Positions 13,110 through 25,365 of a stretch of DNA of 64,000 nt are shown here, piece by piece. The DNA is from Enchytraeus crypticus. Taxonomy: Eukaryota > Annelida > Clitellata > Enchytraeida > Enchytraeidae. Under the pieces are notes generated by a model. The model was not told the origin of the DNA. It saw only the letters and a list, made by a program, of their open reading frames with translations, and did no database searches. Every line of letters begins with the position of its first letter. Within the stretch, counting starts at the first letter, position 1. Both the position numbers and the translations under genes were made by a program. The stretch covers positions 473,501-537,500 of the forward strand of contig CAJHZI010000548.1 of assembly GCA_905160935.1 (NCBI GenBank). The letters are read 5' to 3'.

Positions 13110-15980
13110 TGATGATATTATTAATTAGCAATAGTCTATTGTTTGTTTTACTTGTAGTAAAAATATAGCAATTATAGCATCAATTTAAGCCTATTTTTTT
13201 AAACTGATAGACTAATTAAATATTCATTTATGAAGTGTCATTGAATACAGAACAATGACAAAAATAAACTCTTCGCCGCTTATAGATATTATATTGTATA
13301 TTTAATAATTTTTTCATATGTTTAGTGACTAGCGAGTACTATAGACTTCTAACTTTTAGGATAGAAATATCTATATTTAGAAGCTAGAATAAATACTAAA
13401 TGAGAATATTCACACTTTGTAATGAAATTGCAGTTTCGAATGAAAAGGTCAATTGGTTAATATCATGTTATTTAGTTGCTCCATACCAAGTTGGTACGCA
13501 AAACCGAACGTCATTAATCGAGATCCTAAAATTTTATATCTCCAAGAATCGACTCCGCATGTCCTTATTGTGGGGGTTACCGATTCCATCGGGACTTGAA
13601 CGGTTAAGTGCTAGGAACGTTGATCTTCCAGGTCAAAATCCTGATTGCGCTAAAAGCTGGAACGTTTAAAAGAAGTTTAGAAATTGGAAATCCGTTTTCT
13701 TAATGCATTCTGAAGTTTTACTAGAAATTATCTATATGTAAACGGGGCAGTGATCACGATTTTGAGGATTCATGTAAATCTCCCCCAAAATATCTTTGAA
13801 CGTACATGTATACTCCTTTGAAACGGATGAGCTTTATGATTAGTATTCAATAATTTAATAATAACAAATGTTTTAAGTGAGCTCAGGATTTGAACCCCAC
13901 AAATACTGATCCGCGGTGGAATATCTTACCGACATATCCACTGGCTCCAGCTATAGAAGAGAAGAAGAAGAAAATATAATATACTTAATTATAGAAGAGA
14001 AGTATAATATACTTTCCATGATTAAAAATGTTCTCTAAACTAGACTCTAGAGCCAAGTTTAATCGCCATATAATCTGCTTTCTGGTATGCTGCCAAATCA
14101 TGTTTGGTTATTTTTTTCCTCGATATATATTGTTACGTTCAGCAATTAACTAGACAGACATCAATCAATCAACTATCTGATCACCTACAAAAATTGGTTT
14201 CTCCAAATCCAGTTCGTGTCAGTTAAAAACCTACGACTTCTATACTGCGTCCACATTAAATACATTGCCTCATAAATATTTTTAAGCTTCAACTAGTCTC
14301 TCTCTCTCTCTTAGTCTTTTAATTAGTCTCTCCTTCTTTCTCTCTGAATTAGTCAGCTCTTTGCTTCACTAATTCTACTTAAGGTTGGACTATTTCCAAT
14401 ATTCTAGGTTCAGACAAGGTTCTATAGTTCCATTTCTAGGTTCAGTTGTACCATTTTGAATTAACGTACAATCAGCAGATGTTGTGAAGTAATTCTTAAC
14501 ACCGTCACGTGATGCACGACGGCGTATAAACGAGCCTGTGATCGCTTCATAACGCCGTGTCAAATAAGTCATTTCTCTTTCCGCCTATCTTTTTCGTTTC
14601 AAGAATTTCTATTTCACCCCATATATCTCTCTCAACGCCATAAATCAGCTATCATTTCTATCCTGGAAATTACTTGTCTATCTCTCTTAATTAGGATTCT
14701 GCATAATTGTTACACTCAAGGTTCATATTTTTACTTGTACACTGGTTGTGTGCTTACAAATGAGATCATAGTAGTCCAAAAATACATGTATATTACATGC
14801 AGCTATAAAGGATTGCGCAATATTGTATATCATTGAAAATTATTGCTTCTGGTATGTTTTACTTCTATTTCTTGCACGATATCTGCGTTCTACGAACTTT
14901 AAGTAAGACTTGCAGTTTTTGTTTTATCTAAAAAATTTAAAGTCATAATTTTAAAATTATACATTTTAAATAAATAAATATAAACTTATAAATAAATATT
15001 GACTTATAAATTTAAGTCATTTTCTCGTATTTATATCTGCAAGTAAAATGAAGACTAACATACGAATATAGAAATAAAATGAAGATAACATACGAATTTT
15101 AAAGAATAATTGACATTAATTTATAATATGTGAAATAGACGAATTAGAATACTGCTAGATGAAATTTATTTTGAGCCCAGCTATATATTAGGTCTCCTTA
15201 TTAATATCAAATGTCTGTTCCTGAGGTTTTATGATCAATTTCCGGTTGAGCTTATCAGCTTGTGGAATGTTTATAATTAGTTTACGAATATTTGGAAAGT
15301 TTAGAGAAAAGTATTTTTGCCCTTGCAGCGACGTAGACTTTCGCCTTTTAGTTCCCTGTTCATATTTATATATTAGTTGTAAAATTAATTAATCTTTCTT
15401 CAATATTATGCGAGCTTGTTGAAAAATGTTCAATGCTTCTGATGAAGAGGTCACATAAATGACTTATTCTCAAGAGACGAAAGAGAGAGGAAAGTGCATA
15501 AGCAAAAGTGATTTTCGCTTCATATTTCTGCTATTTTTAGCTTTAATTTGTTTTCAACACTTGCAATATTTTGTGTCCCCATATAGCTTTCATTTTACCC
15601 TGTCATTGAAAATCCTGTAGATAACACAGTTACGCTATTTTTCAGCCATGCACATGTTAGACGCATTTATCCGTGATGAAAATTTCAGAAATTTTATTTC
15701 TAAAACGAATGAATTTGAACCTAGGACAGTACATTCGTCTAAGCCCCTCTAAGCTCTTTCTCACAGGCAACCGCCGAGTCGTTTTGAGCTGATTCCAATC
15801 AATTAATTATTCACTGTAGTCACCTAGACTTCATTTATCAGTCTTTAGATGTTTGAGACTGATAACACTCAGTTTATGAATTATTGAGGGAGCGATTTGT
15901 TCTATTTAATCAGATTCAACCAGTCTGAGTCAGAGAAAGATTTTAATTATTTATAAATAATTTATACTCCGTTTAATATC
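13110..15980. other. No clear gene
   Basis: Contains one SINE head (13878) and a possible degenerate tRNA-like stretch near 13590-13660 with GGTCAAAATCCTG. The remainder is unique AT-rich DNA. Confidence 0.4.
13878..13952 (-). mobile_element. tRNA-derived SINE, family A (head only)
   Basis: The minus strand shows the A box, the CCGCGGATCAGTATTTGTGG-like linker and the B box, and ends just after it. Confidence 0.75.
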
Positions 15981-15984
15981 ATAA

Positions 15985-16175
15985 CATTCAAACATTCAAA
16001 CATTCAAACATTCAAACATTCAAACATTCAAACATTCAAACATTCAAACATTCATTATCATAACATTCATTATCATAACATTCATTATCATAACATTCAT
16101 TATCATAACATTCATTATCATAACATTCATTATCATAACATTCATTATCATAACATTCATTATCATAACATTCAA
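15985..16175 (+). repeat. 8-bp then 15-bp tandem repeats
   Basis: An ACATTCAA array of about nine copies passes directly into about eight copies of the 15-bp unit CATTATCATAACATT; the two share ACATTCA. Confidence 0.9.
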
Positions 16176-16859
16176 TAAATATCAAGTAATATCAAAGTAA
16201 AAGTAATATTCCGTTCATACAATAATAATAGTAAACCTAATATATATATCTCCAACCGAGGATGATTTCTGGCATATTCCTGCATCATATATCACTTAAT
16301 ATCGATTGACTCAAAGTGATCTGCAAAAACATAAAATGAATAATAAACAAGGGTCTTTAATTGTGCCAGTCCAGTGATCAAAACACCGTCAGGTTAGATA
16401 ATGTGAATCTATGATGAAAAATATGTATTTTCAAATAAGTTCAGTTTTTTATGCAAAATCGCAACCAGTAAATGTTTTAGAACAAAAGGTCAATTTTTGG
16501 TTTATTTTCATTGTGAAATCTAAAAATAAGAGTTCAAATTTACTCGTGGGATAGATACCCATACCCATTTAAAGCCATTTCTAGTAGGCTTATATTTATC
16601 AGTGAAATCGGGTAAAATCACGTTTAACAGTTAAAATAATTATCTACCTCTAGAAGTCAATACTCCTATAGAAATAACGTATCTCAACTATAGTAAAAAG
16701 CTACAAAACTATACACTATTCTCCCTCATATTCTCTTTCAACGCTCGTTTGATTGTATAGAACTGCCCATCACATTAGAGAATGAATTCAGTTATCACAT
16801 AACAGTATGATTCAAAAATACTCTTACGTCATTCTACTTCTGCAACATGACTTTGATTC

Positions 16860-17050
16860 GGTCAATGACACATGAGGATTTAGCCGGGACAGTGCGGGGT
16901 TTTTGAAGCTGACCTCTGGATCTAAACCCCGCCCCTCGAGGGCTCCACCTGGTGACAGAATTATGAGGTGGAGAGGATCGAGACGTCACAATGTCAGCTT
17001 GCTCTGCGCATATACAACGTTATGCAACATCGTCTTCACGCATTCAGGTC
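16860..17050. other. GC-richer unassigned stretch
   Basis: CCGGGACAGTGCGGGG to CGAGACGTCAC; many stops in all frames. It may be an old repeat or regulatory DNA. Confidence 0.3.
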
Positions 17051-17067
17051 AGTCTACGCGTTGTACA

Positions 17068-17226
17068 TGTTAAAAAGCTAACGTAAAGTTAATGTTAACG
17101 TCAGTTTCCTAGGTCACTCGAAAGCGATGTCAGTGTTTAAAATCCTGGCGAGCCCAGGATCTGAACCCCGTACATACTGATCCGCGGTCGAATATCTTAC
17201 CGACATCGCCACTGGCTCCAGCCAAT
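17068..17226 (-). mobile_element. tRNA-derived SINE, family A (near complete)
   Basis: The minus strand begins TGGAGCCAGTGGCGATGTCG (A box TGGCGATGTCGG), has a B box, CGCTTTCGAGTGACC and a TTAACATTAACTTTACGTTA-like tail. Confidence 0.85.
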
Positions 17227-17589
17227 GTATAATACAGCGTAATTAATCGCTGCTTTGTCTCGGTGGCCGGGTAGGTAGCATGCTCAGCTGTTATTAGTCA
17301 GGTAGATTCAAGTGCGAAAAAATAAATCATAGTCAAAACAAAATATGAATTTGAGATAAATCAGAGAAGAGGGCTCAGGATTCGAAATCCCTCTGAATTA
17401 CATTTTAGAGTACATTTCTGATTTCTGATATTAAACTTAGCTTTCCAACTGCCAAGCTCTATGTTTACCATTACATGTCAGTGAGAGAAAACTCTTTCGA
17501 TTTCTGGTTCATTTGCGATGTAGGTATTCACAATAGAAAATATTTCTGTCAATGCTTGAACGGTATTGCAATATTTACCTCCACATTTA

Positions 17590-17828
17590 CATTTACACTC
17601 AACATTTACATACATGCAACATTTACATACATGCAACATTTACATACATGCAACATTTACATACACGCAACATTTACATACACGCAACATTTACATACAT
17701 GCAACATTTACATACATGCAACATTTACATACATGCAACATTTACATACATGCAACATTTACATACATGCAACATTTACATACATGCAACATTTACATAC
17801 ATGCAACATTTACATACATGCAACATTT
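17590..17828 (+). repeat. 17-bp minisatellite, about 14 copies
   Basis: Unit ACATTTACATACATGCA, with ACACGCA variants in two neighbouring units. The unit is not a multiple of three and has no stops, so all three plus frames stay open and give matching peptide repeats. Confidence 0.95.
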
Positions 17829-17830
17829 AT

Positions 17831-17886
17831 CGACTGTCTTTCTCTTCATGTCCACATACGAGTGGATCTTTAAATTATTTATAACA
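17831..17886 (-). mobile_element. Fragment of the K-R-G-R-G-R-P LINE tail
   Basis: The minus strand carries a CTCGTATGTGGACATGAAGA-like stretch from this family, directly next to the 17-bp minisatellite. Confidence 0.5.
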
Positions 17887-17999
17887 TTCCTTTCGATATA
17901 CCATTATAATTCTTGGGGGATTCTGCCGATTGAGCATAATAATTCATCGATATCCGTTTAGGTTTAGCAAAATGATAGAAAATTTACTATAGGCGGTGT

Positions 18000-18300
18000 C
18001 ACCACAAGAATACTCCGAATGTCTCATAAAAGCAAAGCCCGATCTTTCCAGGTCAGATCTTTCCAGGTTGTTTGTCAGTTGTTTGTCGCACAGTGGCAGA
18101 CAAGTCTCTGTATTAGACGTTAGTTAGAGACAAATTGAATTACACGCTGAAGTTGCTCCGTCGTGCAGCCAGTTGTCGCTGAAGACCGGATGGTCCCACT
18201 TCGACTGATTGCCGACTTGTTTAGCATTGTTCTGTCGACCAACTGAGGTGTAGAGAGAGAGGTCGTCTCCGTCTAATTGCTTCTCTGAATTGCATGAATA
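18000..18300. other. GC-richer unassigned stretch
   Basis: Balanced composition with a short direct repeat (GATCTTTCCAGGT) but no open frame or splice pattern I can defend. Confidence 0.3.
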
Positions 18301-18462
18301 TTTATTCCATACTACGTCTTTTCTTGGATTAGCTTGAAAGATTATTTGTATTTATAAAATCTTGTATTTCCTTTTGTTATTTTTGTGTAAATAGGATAAA
18401 TTATACCTACATTTTATGTCTTATACTTAATGTTAAAAATGTTTCATTTTCTTGAAGGTCAA

Positions 18463-18640
18463 ATGGCTCATGGTGTAGAGCGACAGGTAACTTATGCTAT
18501 CTTAAATGACCGACCCTGAGGCCGTGGGTTCGATTTTTTGCCCAGGCATATAGAGCGTAAAACCTCAGACATTCTTAAGCAAAATATTGAAAATACATTC
18601 CTTTCGACATGAAGGCGCACAAGAACTTTTACCTTTACCT
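18463..18640 (+). mobile_element. tRNA-derived SINE, diverged, family B-like
   Basis: A box TGGTGTAGAGCGACAGG, CCGACCCTGAGG, B box GGTTCGATTTT, then a different 3' half ending in an ACCTTT repeat. Confidence 0.6.
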
Positions 18641-19226
18641 TTACACGTCTAAAGGTATTAGATGTAATTTTTCATTAAAAATTAATGACATGTGGTAGGT
18701 ATTTAAAGTATTCAACAATTAACAAATATACACACATATTTATAAGAACCTTTCGATTTATATTAACTTTTAAATTGAATTTTGACGGATCTTCGGCATG
18801 ACTAAACCTATGTTTGGACTATTGCTGGCTTGAATTTCGAATGCATTACAAGATGTCCCTAATCTTACAATCTTGGAATCAGCCTAAAAAATGGAAGTCT
18901 TATAATTTGCCTTTAATTCTCCTTTATTGCAATTATTTTATTGATATCTATCTCGTACGCTTCGCTATGGCGTTCACAATTTTGTTACACAGGCATACTC
19001 TAGTATTCATGAAATGGTTGGTGCTCCGTCAGTCAACATTATGCTCTGTAGTATATGCAGAGATCCTCTCAATACACAGGGCTGATAGATACAGAGTCGC
19101 TTATCATCATTTAGCCTTCGTTTGCCCAAGTATTGAACGCGCTAAGTGAACCTTATTGCCGAGGTCATAAAGAAACCCGTGATAGAAGTCTAGAGGAGGA
19201 CTAAAGGTAGAAGTCAAGAGATATCG

Positions 19227-19227
<1 letters not shown>

Positions 19228-19277
<50 letters not shown>

Positions 19278-19290
19278 CAGAGACATCAAG
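19228..19290. repeat. (GA)n microsatellite
   Basis: About 47 bp of GA followed by related GACA repeats. Confidence 0.95.
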
Positions 19291-19485
19291 ACAGTCAAAG
19301 ACATCGAGACAGACAGAGATAGAGAGAGAGACAAGTGATATATATTTGAAGAAGCATAACAACAACAACAGTGTAATAAAATTGATACTGTAGATGCTAA
19401 AGGATATAGAAAATTAAAAGATAACTATAATAAAGCCTTAGATTAGCTCTTCTAACCAGTGGCTATTGAGAGTTTGAATATTCTA

Positions 19486-19540
19486 ACTAGTAATATTCTA
19501 ACTAGTAATATTCTAACTAGTAATATTCTAACTATTAAGA
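19486..19540 (+). repeat. 15-bp tandem repeat, about 3.5 copies
   Basis: Unit AATATTCTAACTAGT. Confidence 0.85.
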
Positions 19541-20609
19541 GATAGGAAATAGCCTTTTAAATTAGTTAGAAGACAGCATCGTGTATATGTTAGACTGGTC
19601 AGTGTATTTCTCTTCTGACTAGAATATCTATTTATCGTCTAATTCTTCTAACTAGTCTACATGTTACTATCTTACTATCTTAACAAATTTCAAATACTAT
19701 TAGCTCTTTTAACTTCTCTACAACTAGTATCTTAACCTCATTTTTCTGCAAAATTGTGACTGTATACTCTCCATAGAATAAAGAAAACATTTTAAGAAAC
19801 TTAATTTATTACTTTATCTCAAAGATCTTTGATACTCCCCTTCTCTCCCTCTCTGCCTGTCTGTCTCTTTCTCTCCCTCTCTTTCTCTCTCTCTCTTCAC
19901 ATGTTTGCTATTTTTTCATCTTGGTTTTTTTGTTTTAATTTACTCAGTTTCTATACCTGTCTCTCGCTATGTTCCACTTTCTTCCACTATCGCACTGTCC
20001 ACCCTGTTCAACTGTTTCACCCGTCCAACTGTTTCACTATCGCAACAAAAGATGCGCTCATTGCGTGCTCGCACTACTGATGCCTTGGCGCTCAACAATT
20101 ACTGGTAGACATACAGAAGAGTCAGTGCCACGGTCAGGGGTCTGAACCCTCCCCCCCCCCCGGTTCAGTTTCTGGATCTTCAGCCGCATCGGTCCTGCGT
20201 CTTTATTTGGTGTCATTCATATTTCACACTCAATTTTCAGTGTTTTCTGGATAGTAATAGTTGTTCAACTCTGCTACCAATTATAGTTTATTTTACATTG
20301 ACTGCAGTCATGCCGAAATTTGTATTAGTTAAGAGATCGGAATTAATTGTTCAATTAATGAATTACTTAACTAATCTTGAAGAGGCTCGGTCATCCAAAT
20401 TCTCTTTGGGAGACTCGGCTAATACGTCGATAGGTTTAGACATTTCCTAATTGGTTTATGTTCTACGCGGAATTATTTTGGAATTGTTCGATTTTAAAAA
20501 AGTACTCTTCGTCTGTCTATATTGTTACTTCACTTTAGCATGATACAAATTACATATTTACATTACTCGTATGAATTGATTTAAAGATCTTTTTGTTTAT
20601 ACACGTATA

Positions 20610-20922
20610 TGTATGTATGCATATATATACATGTATATATGTATATATATATGTATGTATATATATGTATATATATATGTATATATATTATATATGTTTA
20701 GGCATATATATATATATGTATATATATGTATATATATATATATGTATATATATACATGTATATGTATAGGTTTATACAGTAAATTTGTATGCATTGTACA
20801 ATTTTAATATACATGTACATATGTGTGTGTCAATAAACACATGCTTATATGTATACAAATGTGTGCATGTCTCAAGAATATACATACATGTATATATACA
20901 TGCATGTAGTTCATTTTACTGT

Positions 20923-20960
<38 letters not shown>

Positions 20961-21010
20961 CCAATTATATATATAATTTTATATATATATATATAATTAT
21001 ATATATATAG
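20610..21010. repeat. (TA)n and TATG-rich block
   Basis: Long alternating AT tracts with ATGTATA and TACATG variants. Confidence 0.9.
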
Positions 21011-21939
21011 GACATATTAAGTTTATCTTAAGTTTCTTTTTCGATGTTCTTTTTCACGCTCTATTCTATAAAGGAACTTGCTCTGCTGGGCTCACTTATG
21101 GGCTCTGAGAGCTCTCGCTCTGCACTATCTCAACCATCTCGTGTCAATCAATCAGTTTGCCTGTCGAGTAATTAGTTACTTCAACAAAAAATCGATTTTT
21201 AGAACGGGTTTAAATATGTACGGAATGGACAAAATGAGTGACTAAATTGAATGAATGAAATGGGTGATATAAATTTATCATTGACGACTGACGACAGCAG
21301 CACTCTAATAGCCAGTTTGGCGTCAGAGAAATACGATTAGGCTACTTGTAAGTTTGGGTTTTTCTCATTGTTCCTCAAAGCTATAAAAATATATAACGTT
21401 CAATGCAATCATAACCGGTCTTGCGAAGATCTGAACTCTAGATATCTTGCTTATTTAACAAGAGTATTAATTATCGATCTTGTACTGATATCACTATAAC
21501 TTTACTAATTGCTAAAAATTGCTTTATGCTGCAATCTAAATGGCATCATAATGTTGGAAAACTTTTGTTTTTCATTTATGTTTTTGTCGTCTTAATTCCT
21601 GGTATATATATTATTTCTGATATACATGTATTTCCTGAAGAATTACATGTACGGCTGCAAGTAATTCTTGGGGAATTATACCACAAATTCCTTTATTTTC
21701 ACTGTAGTGTTCTACATATGATAGTCAAAGGAACATATTCCTGCCTGAAATCTTTGTCAATTAATCGATCAACTATATTTTCTTATCACGAAAATCGGGC
21801 CTTTATGAAACGTTGGTCTTGTTATTTGGTCTTGTTATATTCGGAAGGTTCTAAACAAATATTCTTACTCACTGTCTGCTACAGCGCTCAACAAAGAGTT
21901 CTACATGTGGCTCGTGACACAAATAAAATTCGTTTATCT

Positions 21940-22165
21940 TAATTAATTTAACTTAATTCCTAAATTCATTTAACTTAATTCATGAAATTCTTTAACTTAA
22001 TTCATGAATTCATTGAACTGAATTCGTGGATTCATTTAACTTAATTCATGAATTCATTTAACTTCATTCATGGATTCATTTAACTTAATTCATAAATTCA
22101 TTTAACTTAATTCCTGACTTTCTTTAACATAATTCATGAATTCATTTAACTTAATTCCCTTTACT
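21940..22165 (+). repeat. 22-bp minisatellite, about nine degenerate copies
   Basis: Unit TTAATTCATGAATTCATTTA with AC; many copies contain a GAATTC palindrome. Confidence 0.85.
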
Positions 22166-22179
22166 TTCGACTGATTTTC

Positions 22180-22310
22180 TGGATTTGGGAATTTGCACCA
22201 TTTTTGGACCTTCTTTTTTCTCGCTGGCTTGATTTTGTCTCAATAGTGCTCGATGTTGTCATTGATGACTGTAGCACTCTAATTGTTGTTATTATTAATT
22301 GTTGCTATTA
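22180..22310 (+). repeat. Interspersed repeat with GCTCGATGTTGTCATTGATG core, copy 1
   Basis: GGCTTGATTTTGTCTCAATA, then GTGCTCGATGTTGTCATTGA and an (ATT)n end. Related sequence occurs at 22765, 22960 and 9850. The type is unknown; it may be a LINE or SINE 3' end. Confidence 0.7.
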
Positions 22311-22329
22311 AGTCATGGATTCATTTAAC

Positions 22330-22690
22330 TTTTCTTTTGCCTAGAACTTGAACAAATACGTCTCCTAAAGAGCTTTCCTATCATCGTCCACAGTCGCCTA
22401 TTACGACACGATCAGTAAGCGATGAGTCTGTTCGGTAGTTGTAGAGAATAACTATGACCCTAGCATCAAGTATGACTTTCCTCGTCAACTGTTTTTCTTG
22501 CCAGTCCTCTCAATTATCCACCCCATGACGTCGACTATCTCTCTCTTCACGCTGGGAGTAATGAGATAATTCTAGACGGAGTTTATCGAGTCTGCGGGCA
22601 TCGGCAGCTAATTCTGGCATTAATTCTGATATTCATCCTTAGCCACAGTGAAACACCGTGAGAGAGAAGGTGATACAGAACCCTTTTCTT
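22330..22690. other. Unassigned unique segment between two copies of one repeat
   Basis: Balanced-composition sequence flanked by direct copies of the GCTCGATGTTGTC repeat. Frames are short on both strands. Confidence 0.3.
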
Positions 22691-22764
22691 AAAATTACAC
22701 CTTATATTTTTTAGGCAAACTTGCTTTTACTTTAATTACTTAATTGAAGTAATTAATTTAGTTA

Positions 22765-22910
22765 CTTTGGACTGATTTTCCGGATTTTGGAATTTTCACC
22801 GTTTCTAGATCTTCTTTTTGCTCGCCGGCTTGATTTTGTCTCAATAGTGCTCGATGTTGTCATTGATGACTGAAGCACTCTAATTGTTATTATTATTATT
22901 TCTTAGTTTT
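22765..22910 (+). repeat. Interspersed repeat with GCTCGATGTTGTCATTGATG core, copy 2
   Basis: Over 85% similar by eye to copy 1 across about 120 bases, same orientation, about 590 bp away. Confidence 0.7.
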
Positions 22911-22954
22911 AATCTGCCTTACCGAATATGACTTTTACAGTGTTTGTTACGCCT

Positions 22955-23055
22955 TTTCAGTTCTGCTTCCCGGCATTTTGTTACATAATGCTCGATGTTG
23001 TTATTGACGATAGTAAATCTCCATTTGCTTTTTTCTGTTGTAGCTGCCGCTAGCG
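22955..23055 (+). repeat. Same interspersed repeat, diverged copy
   Basis: Retains TTCCCGGCATTTTGTTACAT and AATGCTCGATGTTGTTATTG. Confidence 0.5.
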
Positions 23056-23261
23056 CCAAGCTCTTGAATGTTGTTGTAAACGTTTCCAATAAGCTTTATT
23101 CCACCACTCCCCAAGTTAAATTTACTAATTTGTGGATTGTTTTCAGCATCATTAGCTGAATGAATTCGAATGAATTGTATGTCTTAAAATTTTATTTTGG
23201 ACAATTATCTTCGCCTACGCGACTGCTACTCCCGTCGTCCAAATTATCACAACTCGGTCAA

Positions 23262-23405
23262 TGCACACGATGATGATGATGACGATGATGATGATGATGA
23301 TGGTCAATGCACACGATGATGATGATGATGATGATAATGATGATGAAGGTCAATGCACACGATGATGATGATAATGATGATGATAGTCAATGCACACGAT
23401 GATAA
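23262..23405 (+). repeat. Compound repeat: GGTCAATGCACAC plus (GAT)n
   Basis: Four units, each a TCAATGCACAC block followed by a (GAT)n run of different length. Confidence 0.9.
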
Positions 23406-24369
23406 GGAAGAGGTTAGCATCATCGGTAGACAGAGCGGCTCCACATCACGTGGCTTGGAAGATTATTCATAAATATGAGCTAGCAGTGGATATTATAGGA
23501 TTTATAAAATCAAATAGTAATATTCCTGGAATGAGAAAAACAGCATAATGGTACAAGGCACATAGTAATATTATGTGATAAATTATTAAGTGTCAAATAA
23601 AATTGTGAAAAATTAATGGTATATAGAAGAAAAGTTAATCCGATAATTTATTTATATCCAATAGTATAATTTAATGATGTATAGGATGTTAATGCCTTAT
23701 TATATTCACACAATGTAATTGGAATAGGCATAGATTCCAGCATAACTCAATATTGTCTATTAAATAACAGATTTTAGACATAATTTAAATTATACACTAA
23801 ATATATTTTAATTTCGCAGACATTATAAATAATACTAACGCATTGTCATAAAAAATTACTTGAAATGAATTTGTAATTTTTACAAATTTTCTATTTTTAT
23901 CAATCCTTCATGGTTCAGAAGGATTTGAATCAAACTTTACTGTCTAATTAATAACTAGAAAGAATTTATAACTCTATAAGGTATGATGCACTGCAATAAT
24001 CATTTCTTCGTTTTGATGACAATATTAAGCTTCATTTATGTTAGTTTTTCGCTTTAGAACTTAATTGTACTCGTATATTTAAATTGCTAAAAAAAAGTAG
24101 CCGAACACTTTAGAGAAGAATAAAAAGTTTCGTTTAGGTACTATGCATCAATACCCACCACTTAACAACGTGACATTAGAAAAGGCCACTGTCATTCCAA
24201 TTTAATTGTTTTCTTTCGAAAGTTTTTATTCCTCCAAACAATTAATAACTTAACTGAACGACAATTCGCATTATGAATTTCAGATACTCCGAATGCTTAG
24301 AACGGAGTCAGATTTATAAAAGCGTAGCACAAGCTGAATATATTCGCACAAGTAGATTGGCCTCATATT

Positions 24370-24430
24370 GACACCTCTGACTTCATCCATGTATGAGGAA
24401 ACGGACGTTAAACTTCTATGATTATTATTA
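24370..24430 (+). mobile_element. SINE tail fragment
   Basis: CATGTATGAGGAAACGGACG then TTAAAC and (ATT)n, directly upstream of the family A copy at 24437. Confidence 0.6.
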
Positions 24431-24436
24431 CAACTA

Positions 24437-24575
24437 CGCCACTGGCTGGAGCCAGTGGCGAAGTCGGTGAGATACTCGACCGCGGATCAGTAGGTGCGGG
24501 GTTCAAATCCTGGGCTCTCCCGTCACTGACGTCGCTTTCGAGTGAGGAAACGGACGTTAACCTTAGCTATAGCTA
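24437..24575 (+). mobile_element. tRNA-derived SINE, family A
   Basis: A box TGGCGAAGTCGG, B box GGTTCAAATCC, tail GAGGAAACGGACGTTAACC. It is preceded by an 11-bp inverted copy of its own first bases. Confidence 0.85.
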
Positions 24576-24854
24576 TATATACCAGCCATTATGGCGAGAT
24601 CAGAGCTAATCTATGAGCAATATTTTTGCAAACTAAACCGCGGACATGGCTATTAGCTCTCAGCATTAATGAAGAGCATGATGTCTATATAAAATATCAT
24701 TTACAAGTGGGTGTATTGGCGGTATATAACCATGAATTATTAATTTACTGTCCATTTAGCAGATATCAAATGCTCACTGCACTTCTGGGCCATAGTGGAG
24801 TGGAGAGAGGGGAGGGAATTTCACCGGAACGTAAACTACCACAGCAAAACTAAT

Positions 24855-24990
24855 GCCTTTCAGCGTAGCCTAGTGGATAGAGTACCGAACCGAGATCAAG
24901 TGACAGAATACTATTCACTTAAACTTCTTTGAAGTCCCTGACATTGCCTTATGACGAGGAACCGGACGTTAAATTCTTATTGATTGATTA
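24855..24990 (+). mobile_element. tRNA-like head joined to the conserved SINE tail
   Basis: An A-box-like TAGCCTAGTGGATAGAG head, no clear B box, then GTCCCTGACATTGCC and GAGGAACCGGACGTTAAATT. Confidence 0.55.
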
Positions 24991-25279
24991 AACTCATTTA
25001 ATAAAATAATATTTTATTAGCATTTAATTAATAATAGAAATAAAGATTTCTCTCATTTAAATTTTAATTAGAGTAATCTTTATTTCCGATATAGTAAACA
25101 GGATAGTTTGGGTACACAGGATAGTTTTCTCAGGGAATGACGCTCCTGTCCAGCAAATGTTAGTCGAAGCTGAGGAAGGCATTGGATGCCCACCTCGTCA
25201 TAAGCAGAATCCCCCAATAATAATCTAATATCAAAAGGAATGTTACAGATGATTTAAAGCTTCACTCGTATTTGGATAA

Positions 25280-25365
25280 GAAGAGGCAAAACGTAAGACA
25301 GAGAAGAGTGGAGGCGGTATATACCATGAATCTGCCAGGCAGTGCACTAAGAGAGAGATATATTC
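25280..25365 (+). mobile_element. LINE tail, K-R-G-R-G-R-P family, tail-to-tail with the next repeat
   Basis: The last part of this family ends in GTGCACTAAGAGAGAG and abuts a CT-rich tract belonging to the inverted element at 25366. Confidence 0.65.

Noticed and set aside
13590..13670. Functional tRNA gene suggested by GGTCAAAATCC
   Set aside because: No complete acceptor and anticodon stems; at best a relic of a tRNA-derived SINE.
17475..17961. Three plus-strand frames of 110-132 codons
   Set aside because: Readings of the 17-bp minisatellite in all frames.
18814..19149. 111-codon plus frame
   Set aside because: Length is within chance expectation for an AT-rich window and no domain or splice context is seen.
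21526..21942. 138-codon plus frame with a hydrophobic N-terminal stretch, a possible signal-peptide exon for the membrane protein gene
   Set aside because: No donor in phase 1 at a suitable place, AT-driven composition, and a frame of this length is expected about once by chance in such a window.
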